Assembly (NCBI GenBank): GCA_002714165.1
Contig: PAWT01000019.1
Location: 1 to 5,704 of the forward strand
Length of the DNA stretch: 5,704 nucleotides
Origin: Acidobacteriota bacterium
Lineage (GTDB): Bacteria > Acidobacteriota > Vicinamibacteria > Vicinamibacterales > UBA823
Direction of reading: 5' to 3'
Shown here: piece after piece, positions 1 to 5,704 of the stretch
Position numbering within the stretch: position 1 is the stretch's first letter
Layout of the letters: the number at the start of each line of letters is the position of its first letter
The notes under the pieces: generated by a model
Databases searched by the model: none
What the model was told of the DNA's origin: nothing
Seen by the model: only the letters and a program-made list of their open reading frames with translations
Made by a program: the position numbers and the translations under genes

Positions 1-1
1 G

Positions 2-274
2 CAGGTGCAGCTTGCATACGCAATCGGCCTAGCGGATCCTGTCTCCGTTCTCGTTGATACATTTGGCACTGGTCGGGTTGATGACAATAAGATCAGCGAT
101 CTCATAAGATCTCACTTTTCACTAACTCCGAAGGGGATCATTGAAACCTTGAACCTTCGTAGACCAATCTACAAGCAAACCGCCGCTTTTGGACACTTCG
201 GTCGCACCGAACCGGATTTCACCTGGGAATGGACTGACAAGGCAGAGGTTCTTAAGGCTGACGCCGGCCTCTGA
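2..274 (+). CDS. metK: S-adenosylmethionine synthetase (MetK), C-terminal part, cut by the window edge
   Basis: MetK makes S-adenosylmethionine from methionine and ATP in the cytoplasm, supplying the main methyl donor. Only the last ~91 residues are present; the catalytic N-terminal and central parts lie left of the window. The family is recognised by the C-terminal signature: '[20 protein letters not shown]', then '[16 protein letters not shown]', then '[11 protein letters not shown]' close to the end. All three blocks are in their usual order and spacing. The reading frame is open from base 2 (CAG GTG CAG CTT), so the GTG at base 5 is an internal valine and not a start. The gene ends at TGA 272-274, where MetK proteins normally end, so the 3' end looks intact. 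The next gene starts 57 bases downstream on the same strand and could be co-transcribed. The identification is firm; its promoter and any regulation are out of view. Confidence 0.96.
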   Translation, partial: QVQLAYAIGLADPVSVLVDTFGTGRVDDNKISDLIRSHFSLTPKGIIETLNLRRPIYKQTAAFGHFGRTEPDFTWEWTDKAEVLKADAGL

Positions 275-282
275 TTAGTAAA

Positions 283-311
283 TTCAACTCTCGGTTAGAC
301 GCGGGGTTGAA
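283..311 (+). terminator. weak hairpin between metK and the PHP gene, possible terminator
   Basis: TTCAAC (283-288) pairs with GTTGAA (306-311). Two G-U pairs and one C-G pair could extend the stem to about 9 bp (283-291 with 303-311) around an 11-base loop. The following bases (GTTCTCTCG) are only mildly U-rich, with no run of U, so this is not a classical intrinsic terminator. It may slow or end metK transcription, or it may be chance. Nothing else is recognisable in this 57-base gap, and there is no clear promoter for the next gene. Confidence 0.22.
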
Positions 312-331
312 GTTCTCTCGCCGATTTCGTC

Positions 332-2017
332 ATGTCGAATTATGCCGCACGCTCAGCGAGCGGGGTCATCGTCATCCTGGCGCTAGCAACTGTACTTACG
401 CTTCCCAATCCACCACTAATTAATAAGAAGAGGTTTGCGTCGCCTAGCGAGGTAACCACACCGGTCGTTACAGGGGCCTTTCACGTTCACACTATTCGGT
501 CGGATGGTTCGGGAACTGTCGATGAGATCGCCAGCGCTGCAGACCGTGCAGGATTAGCATTCGTTATTACAACTGACCACGGCGATGGCACAAGGGCGCC
601 CGATCCCCCGAGGTACCACGAGAACACTCTTGTCTTGGATGGAATAGAGGTGAGCACCACGGAGGGTCACTATCTTGCGATGGGACACCAAAGTTCTCCC
701 TATCCACTGGGGGGCGAAGGGCGAGACGTTGTTGAGGACATTGCTCGCCTGGGAGGTTTCGGTGTTGCGGCCCATCCCTTTTCAACGAAGGAGTCTTTGC
801 GCTGGAAGGATTGGACGGCTCCGATAGACGGAATCGAATGGCTGAACACTGATAGCGCCTGGCGCGACGAGCCGATACACCGTCTCGTGCTAGGAATTCT
901 CCATTATCCAATTCGACCGTCTGAAGCAATCGCCTCACTCTTTGATCGACCGATTGAGGCCCTCGCTCAGTGGGACACGCTAACGCAAAGTCGGCGAATT
1001 GTTGCACTGGCCGGGGCTGATGCCCACGTGCGTCCTTTTCCAATTCCGTCCTATGAGAAAGTGTTTCGAAGTTTTGGCATTCGCGTGCAACTTGAAGCCA
1101 GCTTCTCTGGAGATCCTAAGAAAGATGCAGCGCTTCTTCTTAGTTCGATCAGACAGGGTCGCGTATACACGGCCATTGATGCACTTGCAGAACCGGGACG
1201 ATTTCGCTTCGAAATCGAATCCGTCACTGGTGCTACAGAGCCTGGAAGGGTAGTCTCGGTCGCTGATTCCAGGACCGTTGTCCTTGAAGCAGACCTTCCA
1301 CAAGGCGGTGAACTCAGACTGTTTAAAGATGGCAGCCTAATCGCACAAACAAAGCGGCCGAGTTTACGATTTCAAACGGGAAATCAATCAGCGACATATA
1401 GGGCTGAGGTTGTAATTTCACCAACGCCAAACTCTTTAGGCATCCCATGGATTCTGAGTAATCCGATTTACGTAGGCGCACCTAGCGAGACAGAAATAGA
1501 TCAACCAGTAGTTGAAACTACTGGGACCTCGTTTGCATTATTTACTGATGAATCTGATGTCCAGGCTTGGAAGGTTGAACATGAAGAAACATCACTAGTG
1601 GCAATTGATAGCACTCCCTCGGTTGACGGGAGAGAGCTGGCATTACGATATGCGCTTTCTAGCGCCGAATCCAATCCATTCGCAGCCTTAGTGCGTGAAG
1701 GAGTGTTTGATCTCAATCGGTTTAACGTGATTCGATTTTTAGTTCGAGGCGATGCAGCACAAAGACTATCCGTTCAATTGAGGGACTCGAAGGCAGAAGG
1801 AGATGTTCGATGGGTCAGGTCCGTCTATGTTGACACCGAACCAAGAGAAGTGTCGATTCGTCTACAAGACATGCGGCCTATCGCGGAGAGGACTCCTTGG
1901 CCCCCGCAGGCAGGCGAACCAGTCGCGCTTATGTTTGTGGTTGATACTCTAAATACGTCCCCGGCAACCTCCGGAGTGCTTTGGATCGATGATGTTCGCC
2001 TAGAACATTGGGATTAG
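332..2017 (+). CDS. Membrane-anchored or exported PHP-domain metallohydrolase (CehA/McbA-like) with C-terminal beta-sandwich domain
   Basis: This is a 561-residue protein. A short N-terminus is followed by a hydrophobic stretch (about residues 11-25, GVIVILALATVLTL), which suggests a signal anchor or signal peptide placing the rest outside the cytoplasmic membrane. Residues ~48-240 form a PHP (polymerase and histidinol phosphatase) domain with a full set of likely metal ligands: HVH 51-53, D58, DH 82-83, E106, H113, H148 (in AAHPF) and D230/H232 (in GADAH). Family members use two or three metal ions to hydrolyse phosphoesters, or amides and esters in the CehA/McbA group. The substrate cannot be read from the sequence. 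Residues ~300-385 look like a beta-sandwich ending in 'PWILSNPIYVG', which I recall from CehA/McbA-type proteins. Residues ~398-558 resemble a CBM- or CIA30-like jelly roll ending in 'VLWIDDVRLEHW', perhaps glycan binding. The ATG at 332 is the only start that keeps the hydrophobic segment; an in-frame stop lies at 308-310 and there is no clear Shine-Dalgarno. PHP assignment is firm; substrate and the exact C-terminal family are not. Confidence 0.9.
   Translation: MSNYAARSASGVIVILALATVLTLPNPPLINKKRFASPSEVTTPVVTGAFHVHTIRSDGSGTVDEIASAADRAGLAFVITTDHGDGTRAPDPPRYHENTLVLDGIEVSTTEGHYLAMGHQSSPYPLGGEGRDVVEDIARLGGFGVAAHPFSTKESLRWKDWTAPIDGIEWLNTDSAWRDEPIHRLVLGILHYPIRPSEAIASLFDRPIEALAQWDTLTQSRRIVALAGADAHVRPFPIPSYEKVFRSFGIRVQLEASFSGDPKKDAALLLSSIRQGRVYTAIDALAEPGRFRFEIESVTGATEPGRVVSVADSRTVVLEADLPQGGELRLFKDGSLIAQTKRPSLRFQTGNQSATYRAEVVISPTPNSLGIPWILSNPIYVGAPSETEIDQPVVETTGTSFALFTDESDVQAWKVEHEETSLVAIDSTPSVDGRELALRYALSSAESNPFAALVREGVFDLNRFNVIRFLVRGDAAQRLSVQLRDSKAEGDVRWVRSVYVDTEPREVSIRLQDMRPIAERTPWPPQAGEPVALMFVVDTLNTSPATSGVLWIDDVRLEHWD
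1992..2008. repeat. Perfect 6-bp inverted repeat at the convergent gene junction
   Basis: ATGTTC (1992-1997) and GAACAT (2003-2008) are perfect inverted arms around the 5-base centre GCCTA. The repeat lies inside the last codons of the PHP gene, 5 bases before the lptF-lptG stop, and reads as a hairpin on either strand. No U-run follows on either side, so an intrinsic terminator is weakly supported. The arms TGTTC/GAACA match the outer five bases of consensus parS (TGTTCCACGTGGAACA), but the centre differs and is one base shorter. The codons here encode the ordinary domain ending DVRLEH, so chance is a real alternative. Confidence 0.4.
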
Positions 2018-4338
2018 GTGCGGACGGTAAGTAATAGGTAGCTTGCGGCCGCGCCGAAAAGAATATTTGGAGCCCAAGCAGCAAGCACCGGCACCAGGAG
2101 TCCCGCAGCACCGACGGCTGCGAAGACGCTAAGCATGATCCAGTAACCCATCGCAATCGCTAACCCAGCCCCCGTTGCATACATTGCTCCGTAACGGCCA
2201 GTGATAACGGCAAAGGGGATACCAATTAGGGTCATAACAATCGTAATGAATGGAAAAGAGAGCTTGCGCTGTAGAGCAACCAGTAACTCGGTAACATTAA
2301 ACCCACCCGCTTCTAGTTCGCCAATGTAACGCTGTAACTGCGTGAAGTTCATTCGTTCAGCATCAGGGCCTTCGGTAACGAAGAACTCTGGTGGTTGAAG
2401 AGTGAGGGCGGTGTCTCCAACATACTCGTAGGGCATGACATCCAAGGATGCATCGAAAGACCTGACCCATACGCCTTCGCCGGCCCATGGATCACGGAAG
2501 GTTGCTTTATTCACGAAAGTTCGCCGGCTCAGTGCCCAAGTTGAATCGCTGAACTCGTAGACTGAAAACCCGTGAAGCTCCTGTAGTTCTGGATCAAGGT
2601 AGGCGTAGTGATAGATCGAGCCGTCTGGTGCAACGATCCACTTTCGGTTTAGGACGTCAAAGGTCTGAGGTGACCCACCCCGAACAACGTGTCTAATTGC
2701 CTCGGCCCGCCTATTAGAGGAAGCCAGTATTGTCTCTCCAAGGCCAAAAAGGAGAACGCTCCACACAACTCCTAGGCAAAATAAGGGGGCGGCAACTCGA
2801 TAAAGGCTGATACCACAAGCCTTCATCACAACCAGCTCTGAAGTCCTCGTGATGAGACCGATTGTGACGAGCGTGGCTATCAGGGTTGAAATCGGAAGTA
2901 CGTAATAGATGTATTGGGGAGTTGCGAACCAGAAATATTCCAACAGCGTAGCAGTCGTTGTCTCCCCTTTAAATAGCTTGTCTGAAAGGTCAATAAACGT
3001 AGCGATATAGAAGATCCCTAGCATTCCCACAAAAGCCAAAGCTACGACCTTAAAGTAGTGACGAAGAACATACTGATCGAGAAGGTTCAGGCGGGGCAAT
3101 AGAGGACCGAGAAGCCTGAATCCCGCCTTGGGAGGTTCAGTGTTGCTTTCCGTGACTAATTTCGCAGGAATAGACTTGGCCTCAGACTCTCGAATTAAAT
3201 CAGGGCGCCAAGTTCGCGGAATCAACCGCCCGTCTACGGTGAAAACCCTTCTCCAAACAAAGAGAAGTGCTGGAAGGCCGAGTGCAAGGTTTGGAAGCCA
3301 CATTGCCAAATGCGGAGAGACCAGGGCACCCTTGGCAGCGGCTTCCGCAACGTACATCCATACGTAGTAGACAAAAATCACTCCGATTCCAACCACAAAG
3401 CTCGAGACCCTTCTGTCTCGCCTGTTGCTTAGGCCAAAGGCCAATCCGATTAGGGCAAAAACAAAACAGGCTACGGGTATCGAGAATTTACGATGGATCT
3501 CCATGATAGGTCGATGTGGTGATAGGCCAGCTTCCCGCATATCGAGGACTTCGTTTTCAAGTTCACTAATCGTAAGCTCTGGGTATCCTCGCTGAGGACC
3601 CATGCGCGGGAACACAGAGTCCGGGTCTAGATTCATCACGATCCGTTCGAACTCGTGAACCTCGTATTCCTCTGGTCGCTCAGGACTAACGTCGTGCCTG
3701 ACACCGTTCTCTAAAATGATTGCCACCTGGCGATCAGGGCGATTTAGTGCGACCCGACCTTTCTCCGAAACAAAAATCTCGGGACGCCCAGGGCTCCGAG
3801 TATCTGCCAGAAAAACATTACTCCAAGTGGGTGAGTCTGTAGCTGAGTCTTGAGCGTAGAGAATGACTCCTGGGAAGTCCTCGTAAAAGACTCTTGGCCT
3901 GACCTCGGCCTGAACCCTTGTGGCGATAATTGAATAAGTGACTTCTCGGAATGATTGGTTAGCGTTAGGCAGAAGCCATACCAGCGTAAAGACTGTCCCA
4001 GCAGCGGCCAGGAGTGAACACGCAAGGATTGGGCGTAAAAGAGCCGCAGGGCTCACTCCGCAGGCCTGGAGGGCGACAGCCTCACGATCCCCGGAAAGGC
4101 GCCCAAGAGCTACAAGTAAGCCGACCAGAAAGGCCATTGGGATGGTGATCCCAAGAGCTTGGGGCACCAGCGTTAACATGATCCAGCCTGTGGTCTGGGG
4201 AGGGACACCTTTTGCTATCAAGCCCTCTGCAACCTCAACCAATGGAGGAAGCATCAGAAGGAACGTGAACACCGAAAGGGCGAGAAAGAATGGTTTTGCG
4301 ATCTCGCGTATAAGGTATCGATCAATGACCCGGATCAT
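2014..4338 (-). CDS. lptF-lptG: LptF-LptG fused lipopolysaccharide export permease (YjgP/YjgQ family)
   Basis: LptF and LptG normally form a heterodimer in the inner membrane. With the ATPase LptB and with LptC they extract LPS and push it along the Lpt bridge to the outer membrane. Here both halves are in one 774-residue chain, about twice the usual ~360 residues. Numbered from the ATG, LptF is ~1-365: membrane segments near 15-35, 53-78, 99-123, 287-303, 312-333 and 342-363, with a periplasmic beta-jellyroll between the third and fourth. LptG is ~415-774, with segments near 430-449, 474-497, 514-539, 694-714, 718-740 and 748-771 and its own periplasmic domain. Each half has the cytoplasmic coupling-helix motif expected to meet LptB: 'SGDREAVALQACGVSP' and 'RTSELVVMKACGIS'. 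A ~50-residue charged linker joins them; six segments per half put both its ends in the cytoplasm. The ATG at 4338 is preferred over the adjacent TTG at 4341; an in-frame stop lies ten codons upstream of the TTG and no clear Shine-Dalgarno is seen. lptB and lptC are not in the window. Confidence 0.95.
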   Translation of the reverse strand: MIRVIDRYLIREIAKPFFLALSVFTFLLMLPPLVEVAEGLIAKGVPPQTTGWIMLTLVPQALGITIPMAFLVGLLVALGRLSGDREAVALQACGVSPAALLRPILACSLLAAAGTVFTLVWLLPNANQSFREVTYSIIATRVQAEVRPRVFYEDFPGVILYAQDSATDSPTWSNVFLADTRSPGRPEIFVSEKGRVALNRPDRQVAIILENGVRHDVSPERPEEYEVHEFERIVMNLDPDSVFPRMGPQRGYPELTISELENEVLDMREAGLSPHRPIMEIHRKFSIPVACFVFALIGLAFGLSNRRDRRVSSFVVGIGVIFVYYVWMYVAEAAAKGALVSPHLAMWLPNLALGLPALLFVWRRVFTVDGRLIPRTWRPDLIRESEAKSIPAKLVTESNTEPPKAGFRLLGPLLPRLNLLDQYVLRHYFKVVALAFVGMLGIFYIATFIDLSDKLFKGETTTATLLEYFWFATPQYIYYVLPISTLIATLVTIGLITRTSELVVMKACGISLYRVAAPLFCLGVVWSVLLFGLGETILASSNRRAEAIRHVVRGGSPQTFDVLNRKWIVAPDGSIYHYAYLDPELQELHGFSVYEFSDSTWALSRRTFVNKATFRDPWAGEGVWVRSFDASLDVMPYEYVGDTALTLQPPEFFVTEGPDAERMNFTQLQRYIGELEAGGFNVTELLVALQRKLSFPFITIVMTLIGIPFAVITGRYGAMYATGAGLAIAMGYWIMLSVFAAVGAAGLLVPVLAAWAPNILFGAAASYLLLTVRT

Positions 4339-4419
4339 CAAGATGACGATAGCATACGCGAAGGGTGACTAGGTCTACCGGGGAAGAGGCCGCCGGGCTG
4401 GTCTTCGAGGCTGGATTTG

Positions 4420-4475
4420 TGGATATATTCTGTGTCTGATAACGTCTATTATGTAAACATATATATCCAAGGATA
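4420..4475 (-). promoter_or_regulatory. AT-rich inverted-repeat region upstream of lptF-lptG, candidate promoter or operator
   Basis: TGGATATAT (4420-4428) and ATATATCCA (4461-4469) are a perfect 9-bp inverted repeat. Their centres are 41 bp apart, close to four helical turns. The right arm also forms TATCCAAGGATA (4464-4475, ten of twelve bases symmetric), which abuts CCTAGG (4476-4481). Between the arms, the - strand reads CATAAT (4453-4448), a fair -10 hexamer without a good -35, and TTTACA (4457-4452), a fair -35 without a good -10. The block lies ~80-140 bases upstream of the lptF-lptG start, so it is a reasonable place for that gene's promoter and a dimeric regulator site. No specific regulator is identifiable. 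Confidence 0.3.
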
Positions 4476-4760
4476 CCTAGGCTGGTAGAACCCTATGAGG
4501 AAGCTGCAACCCATGAGCGACCTATCTAAGATCCGGCCAAACACTATTGTTAAGAATTTCCACCAGAAGGTACTGACGCACCAGCTCTCTAACCATCTGT
4601 GCCTTCGCAGGATTCCAGAAATCCAAAATCAAGACACCCATCGAGTTATGAACTCATACGTCCCGCCCAAGTAACTCATTACCCTTCGAACCACTCCTTG
4701 CCTGATGATTTCAGCGAACAACCTAGCTAGAAACTTAAACCTTTATGAGGCGCCCAATTG

Positions 4761-4774
4761 AATGTTCGGACATT
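4761..4774. repeat. 14-bp near-palindrome downstream of parB
   Basis: AATGT-TCGG-ACATT has perfect 5-bp arms around a 4-base centre, and lies 30 bases beyond the parB stop. As RNA it makes a short AU-rich stem with a tetraloop and no following U-run, so it is a poor terminator. Its core TGTTCGGACA looks like a shortened parS, but this is only a resemblance. It shares ATGTTCG with the inverted repeat at 1992-2008. Confidence 0.3.
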
Positions 4775-4803
4775 AAGCCACGTATGCGAAGTAACCAATA
4801 TCC

Positions 4804-5634
4804 CTAACCCCTAGACTTCTTCAAGTTACTTAAGACATCTTCAACCGCAGATATCAACTCACTTCTATTCACGCGAGCCTTACTAAAGTTGAGCTTCGCA
4901 TTAAACTTCTTCCCGGGATCCTTGTACTGATACACGTAAGCCTTCGGGCGACCAGTCTTAGGTTTTTCCTTTTCCCTTCGAAGCAGTTCTCTCGTAGTTT
5001 TTCCACCAGATGCAATCCGCTCAAGAACCTGAATCATCTTTCCTTTATCAGACTGCCTAACTATTTCTAATAATAGGGACTTAGAGCTAATGTCGGCCAG
5101 CCGACATCGATTCTTTACCTCTTCTGACATTCCATTAAGAGCCAGCGACTCAGTAATTGTTGTCCGTGATTTACCAAGCCGCCTCGAAAGCTGCTCATGT
5201 GTGTAGCCGTGCTTGTCAGCTAGGATTCCCAGAGCCTCAGACTCCTCAAAGGCGGTGAGATCTTTACGTTGAATATTCTCGATTAGGGCTAGCTCTAGAA
5301 CCTCCCTTTCATCTTTGGTGTCGCGAATAACAACCGGAACCTCATCTCGCCCAAGCTGTACCGCTGCCTGGTAGCGCCGTTCCCCTGCAATAATCTGGAA
5401 TCGATCGCCACGCTGCCTAACAATCAACGGCTGAATTATCCCCTGCTCAGAAATTGAGTTCTTTAGCTCGGACAAGTCACCCATTACCTGGCGAGGCTGG
5501 TTTGGGTTTGGGTCGACCTTGTCGATTGAAACAAGTCGGCCAACCGGCTCACCGCCTGGAGCAATTAGAGTCTCAACGTAGTGTGCGTCGTGTCGCATCT
5601 TAACCGAGGGCGGAAGCCCGCTCCTTTTAGGCAC
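4804..5634 (-). CDS. parB: ParB/Spo0J-family chromosome or plasmid partition protein
   Basis: ParB is a DNA-binding CTPase that loads at parS sites, spreads along DNA as a clamp and is moved by the ParA ATPase to segregate replicons. The protein has 276 residues, normal for the family. From the chosen start, the N-terminal CTP-binding domain shows 'NPNQPR' (43-48), 'GIIQPLIVR' (65-73) and the signature GERRYQAA (84-91), then 'ENIQRKDL' (119-126). A helix-turn-helix follows (~144-166, EQLSRRLGKSRTTITESL), matching the parS-recognition domain. After a basic linker rich in K and R (~219-245), the tail 'KLNFSKARVNRSELISAVED' and beyond looks like the C-terminal dimerisation domain. The frame extends to an ATG at 5661, but the GTG at 5634 is preferred. 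It has GAGGAGG nine bases upstream, it starts the natural 'PKRSGLPP' N-terminus, and the longer version would lie 35 bases inside parA. The family is firm; whether this is the main chromosomal ParB or an accessory one is unclear. Confidence 0.95.
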   Translation of the reverse strand: MPKRSGLPPSVKMRHDAHYVETLIAPGGEPVGRLVSIDKVDPNPNQPRQVMGDLSELKNSISEQGIIQPLIVRQRGDRFQIIAGERRYQAAVQLGRDEVPVVIRDTKDEREVLELALIENIQRKDLTAFEESEALGILADKHGYTHEQLSRRLGKSRTTITESLALNGMSEEVKNRCRLADISSKSLLLEIVRQSDKGKMIQVLERIASGGKTTRELLRREKEKPKTGRPKAYVYQYKDPGKKFNAKLNFSKARVNRSELISAVEDVLSNLKKSRG

Positions 5635-5704
5635 GGTCCATAACCTCCTCACACAATGCAAAGTATTCGCTCGCGCCTTTTGACGACGGCGCGAAGGTAA
5701 AAAT
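5627..5704 (-). CDS. parA: ParA-type partition ATPase, last 25 residues only, cut by the window edge
   Basis: The - strand frame is open from the right edge to a TAA at 5629-5627 and reads 'FAPSSKGASEYFALCEEV' followed by MDRA. This fits the C-terminal end of ParA/Soj ATPases, which typically finish with a 'P-x-S-K/R-G-A-x-x-Y-x-x-L-x-x-E' stretch. ParA is a Walker-type ATPase that binds DNA non-specifically and moves ParB-parS complexes. Its nucleotide-binding motifs lie outside the window. The stop overlaps the parB GTG by 8 bases (5627-5634), the usual arrangement of a translationally coupled parAB operon, and this supports the call strongly. The fragment is short, so identification rests on the tail motif plus the parB neighbour. 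Confidence 0.82.
   Translation of the reverse strand: MFTFAPSSKGASEYFALCEEVMDRA
5644..5650 (-). promoter_or_regulatory. Strong ribosome binding site for parB inside the parA 3' end
   Basis: The - strand reads GAGGAGG, a near-perfect Shine-Dalgarno, nine bases before the GTG at 5634-5632. It encodes two glutamates of the ParA tail, so parB translation likely depends on ribosomes finishing parA. It decides the parB start in favour of GTG 5634 over the upstream ATG at 5661, which lies before this site. Confidence 0.8.

Larger units (their letters stand above)
4342..4803. other. 462-base intergenic gap between lptF-lptG and parB, no convincing gene
   Basis: The half next to lptF-lptG (to ~4480) must hold that gene's leader and probably its promoter. 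It contains an AT-rich block (about 4415-4475) with inverted repeats. The half next to parB contains a near-palindrome at 4761-4774. Short open frames exist: a + strand one at 4495-4674 (59 codons), and - strand ones at 4522-4641 (39 codons, ATG) and 4629-4742 (37 open codons, no good start). None has a ribosome binding site or recognisable relatives. The two - strand frames overlap by 13 bases and read more like protein than the + strand one, so a frameshifted gene remnant is possible but unproven. No tRNA, transposon end or strong intrinsic terminator was found. Confidence 0.7.

Noticed and set aside
1020..1033. CCACGTG core inside the PHP gene as a parS site
   Set aside because: Only the central bases resemble parS; the flanking arms do not match TGTTC or GAACA, and the codons encode the conserved ADAHVR metal-binding motif.
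567..1043. 158-residue - strand frame inside the PHP gene
   Set aside because: The PHP frame on the + strand has conserved metal ligands throughout; the opposite frame is arginine- and proline-rich with no known motif, so it is a shadow.
2045..2052. GCGGCCGC palindrome just after the convergent stops
   Set aside because: It lies within the LptG C-terminal codons, has no U-run, and is too short to call a regulatory site.
3938..4372. 144-residue + strand frame opposite lptF-lptG
   Set aside because: It is rich in R, T and A with no domain, and antisense to the strongly conserved LptF transmembrane and coupling-helix region.
4495..4674. 59-codon + strand open frame in the gap
   Set aside because: It has no ribosome binding site, no recognisable motif, and a composition (many H, Q, N, R) typical of antisense or chance frames. 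It is antiparallel to the more protein-like - strand frames.
4681..4700. GGTTCGAAG on the - strand as a tRNA T-loop
   Set aside because: The flanking bases cannot form the T stem, and no acceptor or anticodon arm is found nearby.
5671..5694. A perfect 7-bp GC-rich inverted repeat (TCGCGCC / GGCGCGA, 10-base loop) upstream of parB, at first read as an operator or terminator
   Set aside because: It lies within the codons of the ParA C-terminal end, has no U-run on either strand, and is explained by coding sequence.

Overview
The window looks like an ordinary chromosomal segment of a Gram-negative (diderm) bacterium at roughly 50% G+C. Coding is dense except for one gap of about 460 bases. The organism makes lipopolysaccharide or a related glycolipid, because it encodes the LptF/LptG export permease. 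LptF and LptG are fused into one polypeptide, and ParB begins with a distinctive 'KRSGLPPSVKMRHDAHYVE' segment. From memory both suggest Acidobacteriota, or something close to it, but this is inference and no search was run.

Layout, left to right. (1) The last ~91 codons of metK (S-adenosylmethionine synthetase) on the + strand, with its start outside the window. (2) After 57 bases, a + strand gene for a 561-residue membrane-anchored or exported PHP-family metallohydrolase, resembling the CehA/McbA group, with a probable beta-sandwich, carbohydrate-binding-like domain at its C-terminus. (3) On the - strand, converging on it with a 4-base overlap of the stop codons, a 774-residue LptF-LptG fusion. 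(4) A 462-base gap (4342-4803) with no convincing gene. It holds an AT-rich stretch with inverted repeats upstream of lptF-lptG and a short near-palindrome just beyond parB. (5) On the - strand, parB (start corrected to a GTG at 5634) and, running off the right edge, the last 25 codons of a ParA-type ATPase gene. The parA stop overlaps the parB start by 8 bases, and the parB ribosome binding site lies inside parA.

Functionally there are three units: SAM synthesis plus an envelope-facing hydrolase of unknown substrate on the + strand, the LPS export permease on the - strand, and a parAB partition operon on the - strand. No mobile element, tRNA, rRNA or CRISPR array is visible. No full consensus parS site is present. 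The most unusual items are the LptF-LptG fusion, the domain layout of the PHP protein, and two short inverted repeats whose half-sites resemble parS arms. I see no clear evidence of a new multi-gene system here.
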